A program made the translations under genes and the position numbers. A stretch of 64,000 bases of DNA from Rhodobacterales bacterium HKCCA1288 (lineage in GTDB: Bacteria > Pseudomonadota > Alphaproteobacteria > Rhodobacterales > Rhodobacteraceae), in contig CP065161.1 of NCBI GenBank assembly GCA_015693905.1, positions 186,001 through 250,000 of the forward strand. The letters run 5' to 3'. The notes beneath the pieces are model-generated. The model was not told where the DNA came from, did no database searches, and saw only the letters and a list, made by a program, of their open reading frames with translations. Positions 48,495-57,724 of this stretch are shown here, piece by piece. Position 1 is the first letter of the stretch. Every line of letters begins with the position of its first letter.

Positions 48495-49180
48495 GTGGCC
48501 CTGCATCAGAAAAGCAGCTTCGCGCTGATATTGTCGCCGCTTGTCACAAGCTAGAGGCGATGGGACTAAACCGTGGCGCTTCGGGAAACATTTCGGTGCG
48601 CTATGGTGATGCGATGCTGATCACACCTTCGGCCATTCCCTATGATGCGCTGATACCCGATATGATTGCGGTCATGGATTTGGCGGATGAAACAGGCGCA
48701 TGGCAAGGGCCAAAGGCCCCTTCGTCCGAATGGCGCTTTCACCGCGATATTTTGCGCGCGCGCCCCGATATGGGGGCGGTCGTGCATACCCACGCGCCCT
48801 ATTGCACGATTTTGGCTGATGCGCGCCGCCCGATCCCTGCCATTCACTATATGATCGCGGCCTTCGGCACTGTGGAAATTCCCGTGGCGGGCTATGCGCG
48901 CTATGGCACACAGAAGCTATCTCAACAGATCATCAAGGCGCTTGGCCCAGTGCAGGGCGGCAGCAAGGGCTGCCTTATGGCCAATCACGGCATGATCGTT
49001 GGAGGGGCTGACCTGACGCGGGCCTTATGGTTGGCGGGGGAATTAGAAAGCCTTGCGCATCAATATTATCACCTTCTCGCCATTGGCGGGGGGCATGTCT
49101 TGAGTGCGGCAGAGATTGAAGACACTGCGCGCGGCTTTGAAAGCTATGGCGTGCAGTCGAAAGGGGACGGTGCATCATGA
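48491..49180 (+). CDS. Class II aldolase (L-fuculose-phosphate aldolase-like)
   Basis: A 229-residue zinc aldolase from ATG 48491, overlapping the previous stop by four bases (ATGA). It has the NRGASGNISVRY phosphate loop, catalytic Glu in SSEWRFH, zinc ligands HTHAPY and a late HQYYH-type histidine, and the NHGMIVGG segment. The family splits ketose-1-phosphates (fuculose-1-P, ribulose-1-P) into DHAP plus an aldehyde. Substrate inferred from context only. Confidence 0.9.
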   Translation: MSGPASEKQLRADIVAACHKLEAMGLNRGASGNISVRYGDAMLITPSAIPYDALIPDMIAVMDLADETGAWQGPKAPSSEWRFHRDILRARPDMGAVVHTHAPYCTILADARRPIPAIHYMIAAFGTVEIPVAGYARYGTQKLSQQIIKALGPVQGGSKGCLMANHGMIVGGADLTRALWLAGELESLAHQYYHLLAIGGGHVLSAAEIEDTARGFESYGVQSKGDGAS

Positions 49181-50682
49181 CGCAAACGGTTGATCTGTTT
49201 GTCATTGGCGGCGGCATCAACGGCGCAGGCATTGCGCGCGATGCGGCAGGGCGTGGCCTGTCTGTGGTCTTGGCGGAAAAAGATGATCTGGCGCAAGGCA
49301 CGTCCTCACGTTCTGGCAAGCTTGTTCATGGTGGTTTGCGCTATTTGGAATATTACGAATTCCGCCTTGTGCGCGAGGCATTGATTGAACGCGAAGTTTT
49401 GTTGAACTCAGCCGCCCATATCATTTGGCCGATGCGGTTTGTCTTGCCGCATTCGCGCGATGATCGGCCTGCATGGTTGGTGCGGTTGGGTCTGTTTCTT
49501 TATGACCATTTGGGTGGGCGCAAGAAATTGCCGCCCACGCGGGTTTTGAACCTTGCCACGGCCCCCGAAGGGCGGGCGCTGAAAGACAGCTATAAAAAAG
49601 GCTTTGAATACTCTGATTGCTGGGTCGATGATGCGCGGCTTGTGGTCTTGAATGCCCTTGATGCCGCCGAACATGGGGCCAAGGTTCTCACCCGCAGCGC
49701 CTGCACCTCAGCGCGGCGCGTGGATGGGATGTGGCAGATTGAGGTGCAAGATGGGCGCACAGGCGAAAAACGTCAGTTTCGCGCCCGCGCCTTGGTGAAT
49801 GCAGGCGGGCCGTGGGTGAATGACATCATTGGCCGCGTTGCAGGCAGCAACAGCCGCCGCGCGGTGCGCTTGGTCAAAGGCAGCCATATCATCACCCCAA
49901 AATTTTGGGAGGGGTCACAAGCCTATCTGGTGCAAAACCACGACAAACGCGTGATTTTCATCAACCCCTATGAGGGGGATAAGGCGCTGATTGGCACAAC
50001 GGACATTCCCTATGAGGGTGCGCCTGAACGGGTCGAGGCGGATGAAGATGAAATCACCTATTTGCTCGCTGCAGTGAACCGCTATTTCAAGCGCGCGTTG
50101 ACCCGTGAGGATGTGATTGAACATTTTTCAGGTGTGCGGCCCCTCTATGATGATGGCAATGGCAACCCTTCTGCGGTGACGCGGGATTATGTGTTTGATC
50201 TTGATAAAACCGCCCAAGTTCCGATGCTGAACGTGTTTGGTGGCAAGATCACCACTTTCCGCAAATTATCTGAACATGCGATGCATAATCTGCGCGAGAT
50301 TTTCCCGCATATGGGCGGCGATTGGACGGCGACAGCGCCGCTGCCTGGGGGGGATATGGCTCGCGCCGATTTTGAGGGCTTTTTGCAAGAGGTCAGCGCG
50401 GCTTATCCGTTTTTGCCATTTGAATTGTGCCACCATTGGGCGCGGCTTTACGGCACGCGGATGCATCGCTTTTTGCATGGAACCAACAGCCTCGCCGATC
50501 TGGGGCGGAAATTCGGCCCGCGCCTCTATGAGGTTGAGGTGAAATATTTGCGCGACCATGAATGGGCGCTGAGTGCCGAGGATGTGCTGAAGCGGCGCAC
50601 CAAAGAGCATCTCAATATGACCGATACACAAATGACCGATTTGCAGGCATGGTTTGATGATATGTTGGAGAAATCCGCATGA
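49177..50682 (+). CDS. eryB: FAD-dependent polyol-phosphate dehydrogenase (EryB/GlpD-like)
   Basis: A 501-residue FAD-dependent oxidoreductase of the glycerol-3-phosphate dehydrogenase family. FAD motif FVIGGGINGAGIARDAAGRG and KLVHGGLRYLEYYEFRLVREAL are conserved; KGSHII and GGKITTFRKLSE match GlpD. In the erythritol island the homologue EryB oxidises L-erythritol-4-phosphate. It overlaps both neighbours by four bases, so it is tightly coupled to the two aldolases. Confidence 0.9.
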   Translation: MTQTVDLFVIGGGINGAGIARDAAGRGLSVVLAEKDDLAQGTSSRSGKLVHGGLRYLEYYEFRLVREALIEREVLLNSAAHIIWPMRFVLPHSRDDRPAWLVRLGLFLYDHLGGRKKLPPTRVLNLATAPEGRALKDSYKKGFEYSDCWVDDARLVVLNALDAAEHGAKVLTRSACTSARRVDGMWQIEVQDGRTGEKRQFRARALVNAGGPWVNDIIGRVAGSNSRRAVRLVKGSHIITPKFWEGSQAYLVQNHDKRVIFINPYEGDKALIGTTDIPYEGAPERVEADEDEITYLLAAVNRYFKRALTREDVIEHFSGVRPLYDDGNGNPSAVTRDYVFDLDKTAQVPMLNVFGGKITTFRKLSEHAMHNLREIFPHMGGDWTATAPLPGGDMARADFEGFLQEVSAAYPFLPFELCHHWARLYGTRMHRFLHGTNSLADLGRKFGPRLYEVEVKYLRDHEWALSAEDVLKRRTKEHLNMTDTQMTDLQAWFDDMLEKSA

Positions 50683-51686
50683 GCGCGCCTGCGCGCCCCG
50701 CTGATCTGGCGGCTTTGGCGGAATATTCTGCCAAAATCGGGGCCGATCCTTTGCTGATACAGGCTGCGGGTGGCAATAGTTCTGTCAAATCAGGCGATGT
50801 CATGTGGATCAAGGCCTCGGGCACGGTTTTGGCGGACGCGATGCGGCGCGATATTTTCGTGCCCTGTGATCTACCCAAGATGCGGGCCGCCCTTGCCGCG
50901 CAAAGCGCGATTGCCGATCAACCGCAGGAGTTTTTGTTGCAAGAGGGGGGGCTGCGGCCTTCGATTGAAACCTCGCTTCATGCGGTGTTTCCGCAGCCTG
51001 TGGTTGTGCATGTGCATTGCGTGCATACGCTGTGCATGGCGATCCAAGCCGACCCTTTGGCGGCTATTGGCACAGCGCTTGACCATTTTTCTTGGGGCTA
51101 TGTGCCCTATGCAAAGCCTGGCGCGAATTTGGCCGCGCAGGTTGCGGGGCTTGTGGGCAGTGGCGAGGTCGATGTGATTGTCTTGGGCAATCACGGCTTG
51201 ATCGTGGCCGCAGAAACTGTGGGCGAGGTTGCCTCGCTGTTGGCGGCTGTGCATGAGGCGTTGCGCCCGAAACAGGCCCCGTTGACGGGGCCCACGGAGA
51301 TGCCTGATCTGCCCAAAGGGTGGCAGCCCGCACCAGACAGTTTGATCCGCCTTGGCAAATCGGCGGAGTTAACGGCAATGGCCAGTGCAGGCAGCCTTTA
51401 TCCTGACCATGTGATTTTTTGCGGTGTTGCAATTCGTGCGGTTCCCTCTGTCGCGGATTTGCCAGACCCAACTGACCCCGACACGCCCCCCGCGATTTTG
51501 ATCCAAGGGCAGGGCGCGGCCCTTCGGGCTGATGCAAGCGCAGGCGCGCGCGCCTTGGCGCAATGTTTGGGCGATGTTCTGGGCCGCACCGCCCCTGATG
51601 CCCGCCTGCATTATTTGAGTGCGGCGCAGAATATGGAACTATTGGATTGGGATGCCGAAAAATATCGGCAAGCGTTGAATGCCTGA
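50679..51686 (+). CDS. Second class II aldolase/adducin-domain protein
   Basis: A 335-residue protein with a class II aldolase N-terminal two-thirds: QAAGGNSSVK loop, catalytic Glu in PSIETSLHA, zinc ligands HVHCVH and LGNHGLIVA. A C-terminal ~110-residue extension of unknown function (ILIQGQGAALRAD) resembles that of RhaD-like long aldolases. It differs from the shorter aldolase two genes upstream, so the operon encodes two distinct aldolases. It overlaps the next kinase gene by eight bases. Confidence 0.86.
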   Translation: MSAPARPADLAALAEYSAKIGADPLLIQAAGGNSSVKSGDVMWIKASGTVLADAMRRDIFVPCDLPKMRAALAAQSAIADQPQEFLLQEGGLRPSIETSLHAVFPQPVVVHVHCVHTLCMAIQADPLAAIGTALDHFSWGYVPYAKPGANLAAQVAGLVGSGEVDVIVLGNHGLIVAAETVGEVASLLAAVHEALRPKQAPLTGPTEMPDLPKGWQPAPDSLIRLGKSAELTAMASAGSLYPDHVIFCGVAIRAVPSVADLPDPTDPDTPPAILIQGQGAALRADASAGARALAQCLGDVLGRTAPDARLHYLSAAQNMELLDWDAEKYRQALNA

Positions 51687-52935
51687 TCTTTACCTTGGCC
51701 TTGATATCGGCACATCGGGCGCGCGGGCGCTTGTGATGTCCGATAGAGGCACGGTTGTGGCCAGTGCAAAATCCGCCATGTCGGATCATGGGGCCAATCA
51801 TCGTGACCCGATGGTGTGGTGGGCTGCGGCGCAAACGGCCTTGCAGCGGGCCTTGGCGGACTGCCCTGTGAAAAATATCCGCGCTGTGGCTGTGGATGGC
51901 ACATCTGGCACAATGCTGGCCTGTGACCGCGCGCTGACGCCTCTGGGGGATGGGGTCATGTATAATGACCCTAGTAGCGATCAAGGTTTGATCGCGCGTA
52001 TTGCGGCCGCTTCGCCCCCCCAAACCGCGGCGCGGGGCGCAACCAGTGCCTTGGCCCGCGCCGTTGCCTTGTATCATGCGCATCAGGGTGTGACGGGTTT
52101 GCACATCCTGCATCAGGCCGATTGGATCGCGGCAAAGCTGACGGGCATTGTCGCCAGTGACGCAAATAACGCCCTGAAAACGGGCTATGATCCTGTGGCG
52201 GGCAGTTGGCCTGATTGGGTGGCAGGGTTTTTGCCCCTCGATCTTTTGCCCAACATCCATGATGCAGGCACAGATTTGGGGGCCATTGGCGCGAATGATT
52301 TCGGTCTTTCGCCCGACACCCGACTGGTTGCAGGCACGACAGATGGCTGCGCCTCTTATTTGGCAACGGGGGCCGATCAAGCGGGGGATGGGGTCAGTGT
52401 TCTTGGCACGACCCTGACCCTTAAAATCCTGTCAGATCAGCCCATTTTTGCGCCTGAATTCGGGATATATAGCCATAAGGTTTTGGGTCTTTGGCTGGCT
52501 GGGGGGGCATCGAACACGGGCGGGGCGGTGATTTTGCAAGAATTCCCCGACCAAGATATTGCACAGCTCTCGCAGCAGATTGACCCTGCCGCACCAACAG
52601 GTCTGGACTATTACCCCCTGACCCAAAAGGGCGAGCGGTTCCCAATCAATGATCCAGAGCTGCCCCCACGCCTTGGCCCGCGCCCCGCGCAGGATTGGCG
52701 GCACCTTCAGGCGATATTCGAAGGGATTGCGGCGATTGAATGCCGTGCCTATCGCCGCTTGGCCGAATTGGGTGCGCCTGCCTTAAGCACCATTCGATCT
52801 TTGGGGGGCGGGGCGCAGGATCGGGCCTTTACGGCCATCCGCCTGAATAGATTGGGGGTTCAGCCCCGCAAGCCCCTCTCGGGCGAAGCTGCGATGGGCG
52901 CGGCGATTTTAGCGCAAAAGGGGATGCGCGGATGA
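51679..52935 (+). CDS. Second FGGY carbohydrate kinase (D-ribulokinase/xylulokinase-like)
   Basis: A 418-residue kinase, shorter than EryA: LGLDIGTSGARALVM at the N terminus, AVDGTSGTMLA, QADWIAAKLTG, GTTDGCASYLATG and a SLGGGAQDRAFTAIR adenosine loop. The shape resembles the short D-ribulose/xylulose kinases. It probably phosphorylates a ketose for one of the class II aldolases, but this is inference. Confidence 0.85.
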   Translation: MPDLYLGLDIGTSGARALVMSDRGTVVASAKSAMSDHGANHRDPMVWWAAAQTALQRALADCPVKNIRAVAVDGTSGTMLACDRALTPLGDGVMYNDPSSDQGLIARIAAASPPQTAARGATSALARAVALYHAHQGVTGLHILHQADWIAAKLTGIVASDANNALKTGYDPVAGSWPDWVAGFLPLDLLPNIHDAGTDLGAIGANDFGLSPDTRLVAGTTDGCASYLATGADQAGDGVSVLGTTLTLKILSDQPIFAPEFGIYSHKVLGLWLAGGASNTGGAVILQEFPDQDIAQLSQQIDPAAPTGLDYYPLTQKGERFPINDPELPPRLGPRPAQDWRHLQAIFEGIAAIECRAYRRLAELGAPALSTIRSLGGGAQDRAFTAIRLNRLGVQPRKPLSGEAAMGAAILAQKGMRG

Positions 52936-53780
52936 GGGCCACGCTCACCACATTGCGCGATCTGGCCGATCAATATGATGCCTTTTTGATTGATCAATTT
53001 GGCGTTCTTTTGGATGGCGCTGGCGCTTATGAAAATGCCCCTCGGACCCTGTCGGAATTGGCCAAAACGGGCAAGCCCATTGTGATTTTGTCCAATTCTG
53101 GCAAACGCGCGGCCCCCAATGAGGCGCGCCTGACGCGTTTGGGCTTCGCGCGGGGGGATTATCAAACCGTGCTCTCCTCGGGCGAGGCGGCCTATCGCCT
53201 ACTGTCAGAGATGGGCGATGATCGGCGGGGTGGGGCCACGCCCGTGTGGTTGCATGCCCGTGACGGCGATCAAAGCGCGATTGAGGGGCTCAATCTGCGC
53301 TCTGTCGCTTCCGCCTCTGAGGCTGATCTCTTGATCCTTGCGGGCAGCCAAGGGGATCAGCGGGCCCTTGAGTGGTATCGTGCCGAACTTACACCTGCGG
53401 CGCAGCGCGCTGTGCCCTGTTATTGCACCAATCCCGACCTCGAAATGTTGACCCCGCAAGGCAAGGCCTTTGGGGCTGGGCGGATTGCGGCGCTATACGA
53501 AGAATTGGGCGGACGCGTCACCTATATCGGCAAACCCTATCCTCAGATTTACCAAATCGCGGGGCAAATTTTGGGCCAGATCGCGCCGCGTGGGGTCTTG
53601 TGTATCGGCGACAGCCCCGCGCATGATGTTTTGGGTGGGGCGGGCGCAGGGTTTTCAACCGCGCTTGTCCGCGATACGGGGCTTCATGCGGGGGCCGATT
53701 TTGCCCATCTGCAAGAGATTTGTGAGGGTCTGGGCGCGCGGCTTGACCATGTGATACCCGCCTTCGACTGGGAGAGTTGA
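52932..53780 (+). CDS. HAD-superfamily class IIA hydrolase (TIGR01459 type)
   Basis: A 282-residue HAD-IIA protein: nucleophile Asp in FLIDQFGVLLDG, motif II SNSGKRA, a C2 cap, lysine in IGKPYPQIY and acidic motif CIGDSPAHDVLGGAGAG. The second Asp of the DxD motif is Phe, as the related TIGR01459 members have Trp there, so ordinary phosphatase activity is uncertain. It overlaps the kinase by four bases. A proofreading role for misphosphorylated sugars is possible. Confidence 0.85.
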   Translation: MRATLTTLRDLADQYDAFLIDQFGVLLDGAGAYENAPRTLSELAKTGKPIVILSNSGKRAAPNEARLTRLGFARGDYQTVLSSGEAAYRLLSEMGDDRRGGATPVWLHARDGDQSAIEGLNLRSVASASEADLLILAGSQGDQRALEWYRAELTPAAQRAVPCYCTNPDLEMLTPQGKAFGAGRIAALYEELGGRVTYIGKPYPQIYQIAGQILGQIAPRGVLCIGDSPAHDVLGGAGAGFSTALVRDTGLHAGADFAHLQEICEGLGARLDHVIPAFDWES

Positions 53781-53781
53781 G

Positions 53782-54714
53782 ATGCCACTGACCTTGTCAT
53801 TGAACACCAATCCTTTGGTCAATCGCTTTGCCGAAATGGATGATCTGATCTTCACAGTCGCGCGCGATATCAAAATCCGCGACCTGCAATTGACGCATGA
53901 ATTCATCAACCCTGCATGGCCTGCCCATGTGACCGCGCGGCTTACGCGCCAGATGCGGCGGGCTTTGCAGCAAACGGGTGTTCGGGTGACCTCGGGCATG
54001 ACGGGGCCTTATGGGCGGCTCAACCATTTCGGCCATCCCGATGCGGATGTGCGGCGATACTATCTTGATTGGTTCAAACATTTTGCCGCGATCACTGCCG
54101 ATTTGGGCGGGCGGGCCTTGGGCACGCAATTTGCCATTTTCACCTATCGCGATTTTGATGACCCTGCACGCCGCGCCGCGTTGATTGAGATTGCGCTCGA
54201 CCATTGGGCGGAATTGGCTGAATATGCCAAGCCCCTTGGGATTGAGCATATTTTTTGGGAACCGATGAGCGTGGGTCGCGAATTTGGCGACACGATCGAG
54301 AACGCGATGGCGCTGCAAGATCAGATTGCCGCGCGCAAGATGGCCGTGCCTATGTTCATGATGGCAGATATTGATCACGGGGATGTCACATCGCCAAATC
54401 CCGATGATTTTGACCCTTATTCTTGGGCGCGTGCCGTGCCGCCTGTCTCGCCCATCATCCATATCAAGCAATCCTTGATGGATAAGGGGGGGCATCGTCC
54501 CTTTACCGCCAAACATAATGCGGTCGGGCGGATACAGCCCGCACCGCTTTTGGCGGCTTTTGCAGAAGGCGGGGCGGTGGATAACGAGATTTGCCTTGAG
54601 TTAAGTTTCAAAGAGCGTGAACCAGATGATCGGGCCGTGGTGGCCGATATCGCTGAAAGCGTGGCTTTCTGGGCGCCCCATATCGACACAGGCGCGTCTG
54701 ATCTGCGGGTATGA
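53782..54714 (+). CDS. eryC: EryC-like TIM-barrel isomerase
   Basis: A 310-residue xylose-isomerase-like protein. LNTNPLVNRFAEMDDLI at the start, QLTHEFINPAWP, TSGMTGPYGRLNHFGHPD and DIDHGDVTSPNPDD closely match Brucella EryC, which converts L-erythrulose-4-phosphate to L-erythrulose-1-phosphate. Acidic and His residues in FWEPMSVGRE and DIDHGD are likely metal ligands. It is the last gene of the operon. Confidence 0.88.
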   Translation: MPLTLSLNTNPLVNRFAEMDDLIFTVARDIKIRDLQLTHEFINPAWPAHVTARLTRQMRRALQQTGVRVTSGMTGPYGRLNHFGHPDADVRRYYLDWFKHFAAITADLGGRALGTQFAIFTYRDFDDPARRAALIEIALDHWAELAEYAKPLGIEHIFWEPMSVGREFGDTIENAMALQDQIAARKMAVPMFMMADIDHGDVTSPNPDDFDPYSWARAVPPVSPIIHIKQSLMDKGGHRPFTAKHNAVGRIQPAPLLAAFAEGGAVDNEICLELSFKEREPDDRAVVADIAESVAFWAPHIDTGASDLRV

Positions 54715-54715
54715 A

Positions 54716-54750
54716 AAAAGCGGCGGGCCTATGGCGCCGCCGCTTTTCAA
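54716..54750 (+). terminator. Bidirectional terminator between eryC and the transaldolase
   Basis: GCGGCGG (54720-54726) pairs with CCGCCGC (54737-54743), flanked by AAAA upstream and TTTT downstream, serving both convergent genes. Confidence 0.88.
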
Positions 54751-54768
54751 AATCGGTATGAACCTGCC

Positions 54769-55422
54769 TTAAAGAATGGTTTGGCCCGTTGCAGCCCAAT
54801 CTTTTGTGAATTGCTCAAGGCCCTTATCGGTCAAGACGTGCTTGGCCAGACCCTTGATCACTGCGGGTGGAATGGTCGCCACATCTGCACCAACCATCGC
54901 GGCATCTTTCACATGGTTTGCCGTCCGAATGGACGCCGCCAGAATTTCAGTCTCAAATCCATAATTGTCGTAAATCTCGCGGATTTCTGCGATCAATTCC
55001 ATGCCATCAAGGTTGAGGTCATCCAAGCGCCCGATGAAGGGGCTGATATAGGTTGCACCTGCCTTGGCCGCCAAAAGCGCCTGATTGGCCGAGAAGCACA
55101 AGGTCACATTGGTCTTAATGCCCTTATTGGTGAAATGGCGGCAGGCCTTTAGGCCATCCAAGGTCAAAGGCAGCTTGATCACGACATTATCGGCGATTTT
55201 TGCCAAATGCTCGCCCTCGGCCACCATGCCCGCAAAATCGGTTGCGGCGACTTCGGCGGATACGGGCCCATCGACCAGCGCGCAAATTTCAGCGATGACC
55301 TCTTTGAAATCGCGGCCTGATTTTGCGATCAGCGAGGGGTTCGTGGTGACCCCGTCCAACAGACCATAATCGTGCAATTCACGGATTTCATCGACCACGG
55401 CAGTATCGACAAAGAATTTCAT
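54769..55422 (-). CDS. tal: Transaldolase (Fsa/TalC family)
   Basis: A 217-residue short transaldolase from ATG 55422. [31 protein letters not shown] and the Schiff-base lysine in VIKLPLT, with [20 protein letters not shown], are the TalC signature. It converts erythrose-4-phosphate plus F6P to S7P plus G3P (or the reverse). Placed between the ery operon and eryR-tpiA2-rpiB, it is well suited to drain the D-erythrose-4-phosphate made there. Confidence 0.94.
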   Translation of the reverse strand: MKFFVDTAVVDEIRELHDYGLLDGVTTNPSLIAKSGRDFKEVIAEICALVDGPVSAEVAATDFAGMVAEGEHLAKIADNVVIKLPLTLDGLKACRHFTNKGIKTNVTLCFSANQALLAAKAGATYISPFIGRLDDLNLDGMELIAEIREIYDNYGFETEILAASIRTANHVKDAAMVGADVATIPPAVIKGLAKHVLTDKGLEQFTKDWAATGQTIL

Positions 55423-55563
55423 GGATGGCTCTCCTTGATGCTTATTCGCGCGGGGCAGGCGAGGCCTGATGCGCATGGGTTGCTTGGCGCTTCGATAACC
55501 TTGCGCGACAAATTCTGCAAATCGCAATTTGCGCAAGGCCGCTTGTAAACCACCACATCAAAC

Positions 55564-55650
55564 ATCACAATTAAAAATCACAAAATCACATTTTTATATT
55601 GATTTAACTGCGCCCCCTGATAGCGTGCAGGCGTATCTAAAGGGGATCAC
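55564..55650 (+). promoter_or_regulatory. ATCACA repeat cluster in the tal/eryR divergent spacer
   Basis: The AT-rich spacer has ATCACA at 55564-55569, 55577-55582, 55585-55590 and 55645-55650. Repeated half-sites of this kind are typical of DeoR-family operators, and the adjacent gene encodes such a regulator. Assignment is by proximity. Confidence 0.5.
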
Positions 55651-56418
55651 ATGAAACTTGAGACGCGGCGCGAGCAGATATTGGCATGGCTGGCCGAAGC
55701 GGGATTCGTAGGGCTGGATGATCTGGCTGCGCGGTTTGCCGTGTCAAAGATGACGATCCACCGCGATTTAGATGATCTTGAGGCAGCGGGGCTTTTGCGC
55801 AAGTTGCGTGGTGGGGCCTCGATAGAGGCGAGCGCGCAGTTTGAGGCAGATTATCGCTATCGCGCCCTGCGCCATGTCGAGGCCAAGCGCCAAATCGCCC
55901 GCGCTGCGGCTGATCGGGTCGAGACGGGCATGCGTGTGATGCTGAATGATGGCAGCACCGCCGCGCTTTTGGCCGAAGAGATTGCCCTGCGCGGTCTTGG
56001 CGTGACCATTATCACCAATAACCATGCCGCCATCCATGTGCTGCAAGAGGCTGCAAGCGTGACCCTCATCACCCTTGGTGGCCGCTATAGTCGCAAATTT
56101 CACTGTGCCACGGGGCCCATGGTGCAAGCCGAAATTGCAATGATGCGGGCTGATCTGGCCTTTATCTCAAGCCCCGCAATTGATGCGCGGGCCTGCTATC
56201 ACATGGATGAGGGCGTGCGCGCGATAAAGGCTGCGATGATTGCGGCCGCCGCGCGCCCCATTTTGATGGCAGAAGGTGCGAAATTTGGGCGCGATGCGTT
56301 GTATCACCTTGCCGATCTAGACGCGTTTTCAGCACTCGTGACTTATGATTTGCCACAGGCCCATAGGGCTGTTTGGGCAGACCTAAACCTGCCTTTCATT
56401 GATGCAAAGGAAATATGA
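55651..56418 (+). CDS. eryR: DeoR-family regulator (EryR-like)
   Basis: A 255-residue repressor with an N-terminal winged helix (VGLDDLAARFAVSKMTIHRDLDDLEAAGLLRKLRGGA) and a sugar-phosphate isomerase-like sensor (LNDGSTAALLAEE, ITNNHAAIHVL, ALGxR-type LGGRYSR). It probably controls itself, tpiA2, rpiB and perhaps the divergent transaldolase. Its end abuts tpiA2. Confidence 0.88.
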   Translation: MKLETRREQILAWLAEAGFVGLDDLAARFAVSKMTIHRDLDDLEAAGLLRKLRGGASIEASAQFEADYRYRALRHVEAKRQIARAAADRVETGMRVMLNDGSTAALLAEEIALRGLGVTIITNNHAAIHVLQEAASVTLITLGGRYSRKFHCATGPMVQAEIAMMRADLAFISSPAIDARACYHMDEGVRAIKAAMIAAAARPILMAEGAKFGRDALYHLADLDAFSALVTYDLPQAHRAVWADLNLPFIDAKEI

Positions 56419-56419
56419 A

Positions 56420-57190
56420 ATGTCCGAATTTTGGGTTGGCACCAGTTGGAAGATGAACAAAACCCGCGCCGAGGCACGGGCGTTTGTTGCAGGTCTGAAG
56501 GGGGCGCAGACCCCCGCCGACCCGCGCATTCAGCCTTTTGTGATCCCGCCTTTCACAGCCTTGGCTGAGGTTGCGGCTGACCTCGCGGATAGCTCGGTGA
56601 TGGTGGGGGCGCAGAATATGCACTGGGCCGATCAAGGTGCATGGACGGGGGAAATTTCCCCCGTGATGCTGCGCGACTGCGGCGCGCAGATTGTCGAATT
56701 GGGCCATTCTGAGCGGCGCGCCAATTTTGGTGAGACGGATGAGACAGTCGGGCTAAAGGTTGCAGCTGCGCTGCGCCACGGCCTTGTGCCCCTTATTTGC
56801 ATCGGCGAGACTTGGGCCGAGCGCGAAGCAGGGCGCGCCACCGAAGTTTTGTGCGCTCAAACCGAGGCTGCCTTGGCGCAGATTGCCTCGACTGATCGCG
56901 CCCGTGCCATTCTATTTGCCTATGAACCCGTGTGGGCGATTGGCGAGGGGGGCGTGCCTGCCACCGCTGACTATGCTGATGCGCGCCATGCCGAGATCAT
57001 CGCGGTCACGAAGGCGGTGATGGGGCGCGCTTTGCCCTGTCTTTATGGCGGGTCGGTTAATCCTGAGAATTGCGCAGAATTGATCACCTGTCCGCATATT
57101 GACGGGCTGTTTATTGGCCGCTCCGCATGGAACGTGGCGGGCTATCTTGATATTTTGGCGCGGGTGTCGCGCGCTATTCAATCCCTATGA
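56420..57190 (+). CDS. tpiA2: Triose-phosphate isomerase paralogue TpiA2 (EryH-like)
   Basis: A 256-residue TIM homologue from ATG 56420 with AAAGG upstream. Phosphate loop ends GGSVNP and GLFIGRSAW, catalytic His in ELGHSERR, Glu in AYEPVWAIG, Lys in SWKMNKT. Its place between EryR and RpiB matches Brucella eryH, which epimerises L-erythrulose-1-phosphate to D-erythrulose-4-phosphate. The housekeeping TIM would be elsewhere. Confidence 0.9.
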   Translation: MSEFWVGTSWKMNKTRAEARAFVAGLKGAQTPADPRIQPFVIPPFTALAEVAADLADSSVMVGAQNMHWADQGAWTGEISPVMLRDCGAQIVELGHSERRANFGETDETVGLKVAAALRHGLVPLICIGETWAEREAGRATEVLCAQTEAALAQIASTDRARAILFAYEPVWAIGEGGVPATADYADARHAEIIAVTKAVMGRALPCLYGGSVNPENCAELITCPHIDGLFIGRSAWNVAGYLDILARVSRAIQSL

Positions 57191-57207
57191 TCGCAGGAGG
57201 AATGATC

Positions 57208-57645
57208 ATGAAATTGGCAATCGCAGGTGACAGTGCAGGTGACGGTTTGGCGCGGGTTTTGGCAGATCACCTCAAAGCCAGCCATGAGGTGACGCTGATT
57301 GATATGGATGCAGCAGGCGCAGAGTTTTACGCCAACCTGTCTGAATTTGTGGCCAATCGGGTTTTGACGGGCGAGTTTGACCGCGCGATTCTGGTCTGCG
57401 GCACGGGGATTGGCGTGGCCATGTCCGCGAACAAGGTGCGCGGCATTCGCGCCGCACAGACCCATGACACCTATTCAGCCGAGCGTGCCGCGTTGTCGAA
57501 TAATGCGCAGATCATCACGATGGGCGCGCGGGTGATCGGGGCAGAATTGGCGAAATCTATTGCCGAGGCCTATTTGGCGCAAAGTTTTGACCCCAATGGC
57601 CGCAGCGCCAGCAATGTTGCCGCGATTGATGCGCTAGACGGATAG
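57208..57645 (+). CDS. rpiB: Ribose-5-phosphate isomerase B (EryI-like)
   Basis: A 145-residue isomerase starting at ATG 57208, seven bases after a perfect [19 protein letters not shown] (catalytic Cys) and the [13 protein letters not shown] helix are diagnostic. In the erythritol pathway the homologue EryI turns D-erythrulose-4-phosphate into D-erythrose-4-phosphate. Confidence 0.93.
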   Translation: MKLAIAGDSAGDGLARVLADHLKASHEVTLIDMDAAGAEFYANLSEFVANRVLTGEFDRAILVCGTGIGVAMSANKVRGIRAAQTHDTYSAERAALSNNAQIITMGARVIGAELAKSIAEAYLAQSFDPNGRSASNVAAIDALDG

Positions 57646-57724
57646 CGCGGTCTGCCAAATTTCCCTTGGCGGCGCGTGGATCGGGGGCTTAACCTATTCC
57701 TGACGGAAGAAGGGAGGGCGCAAT

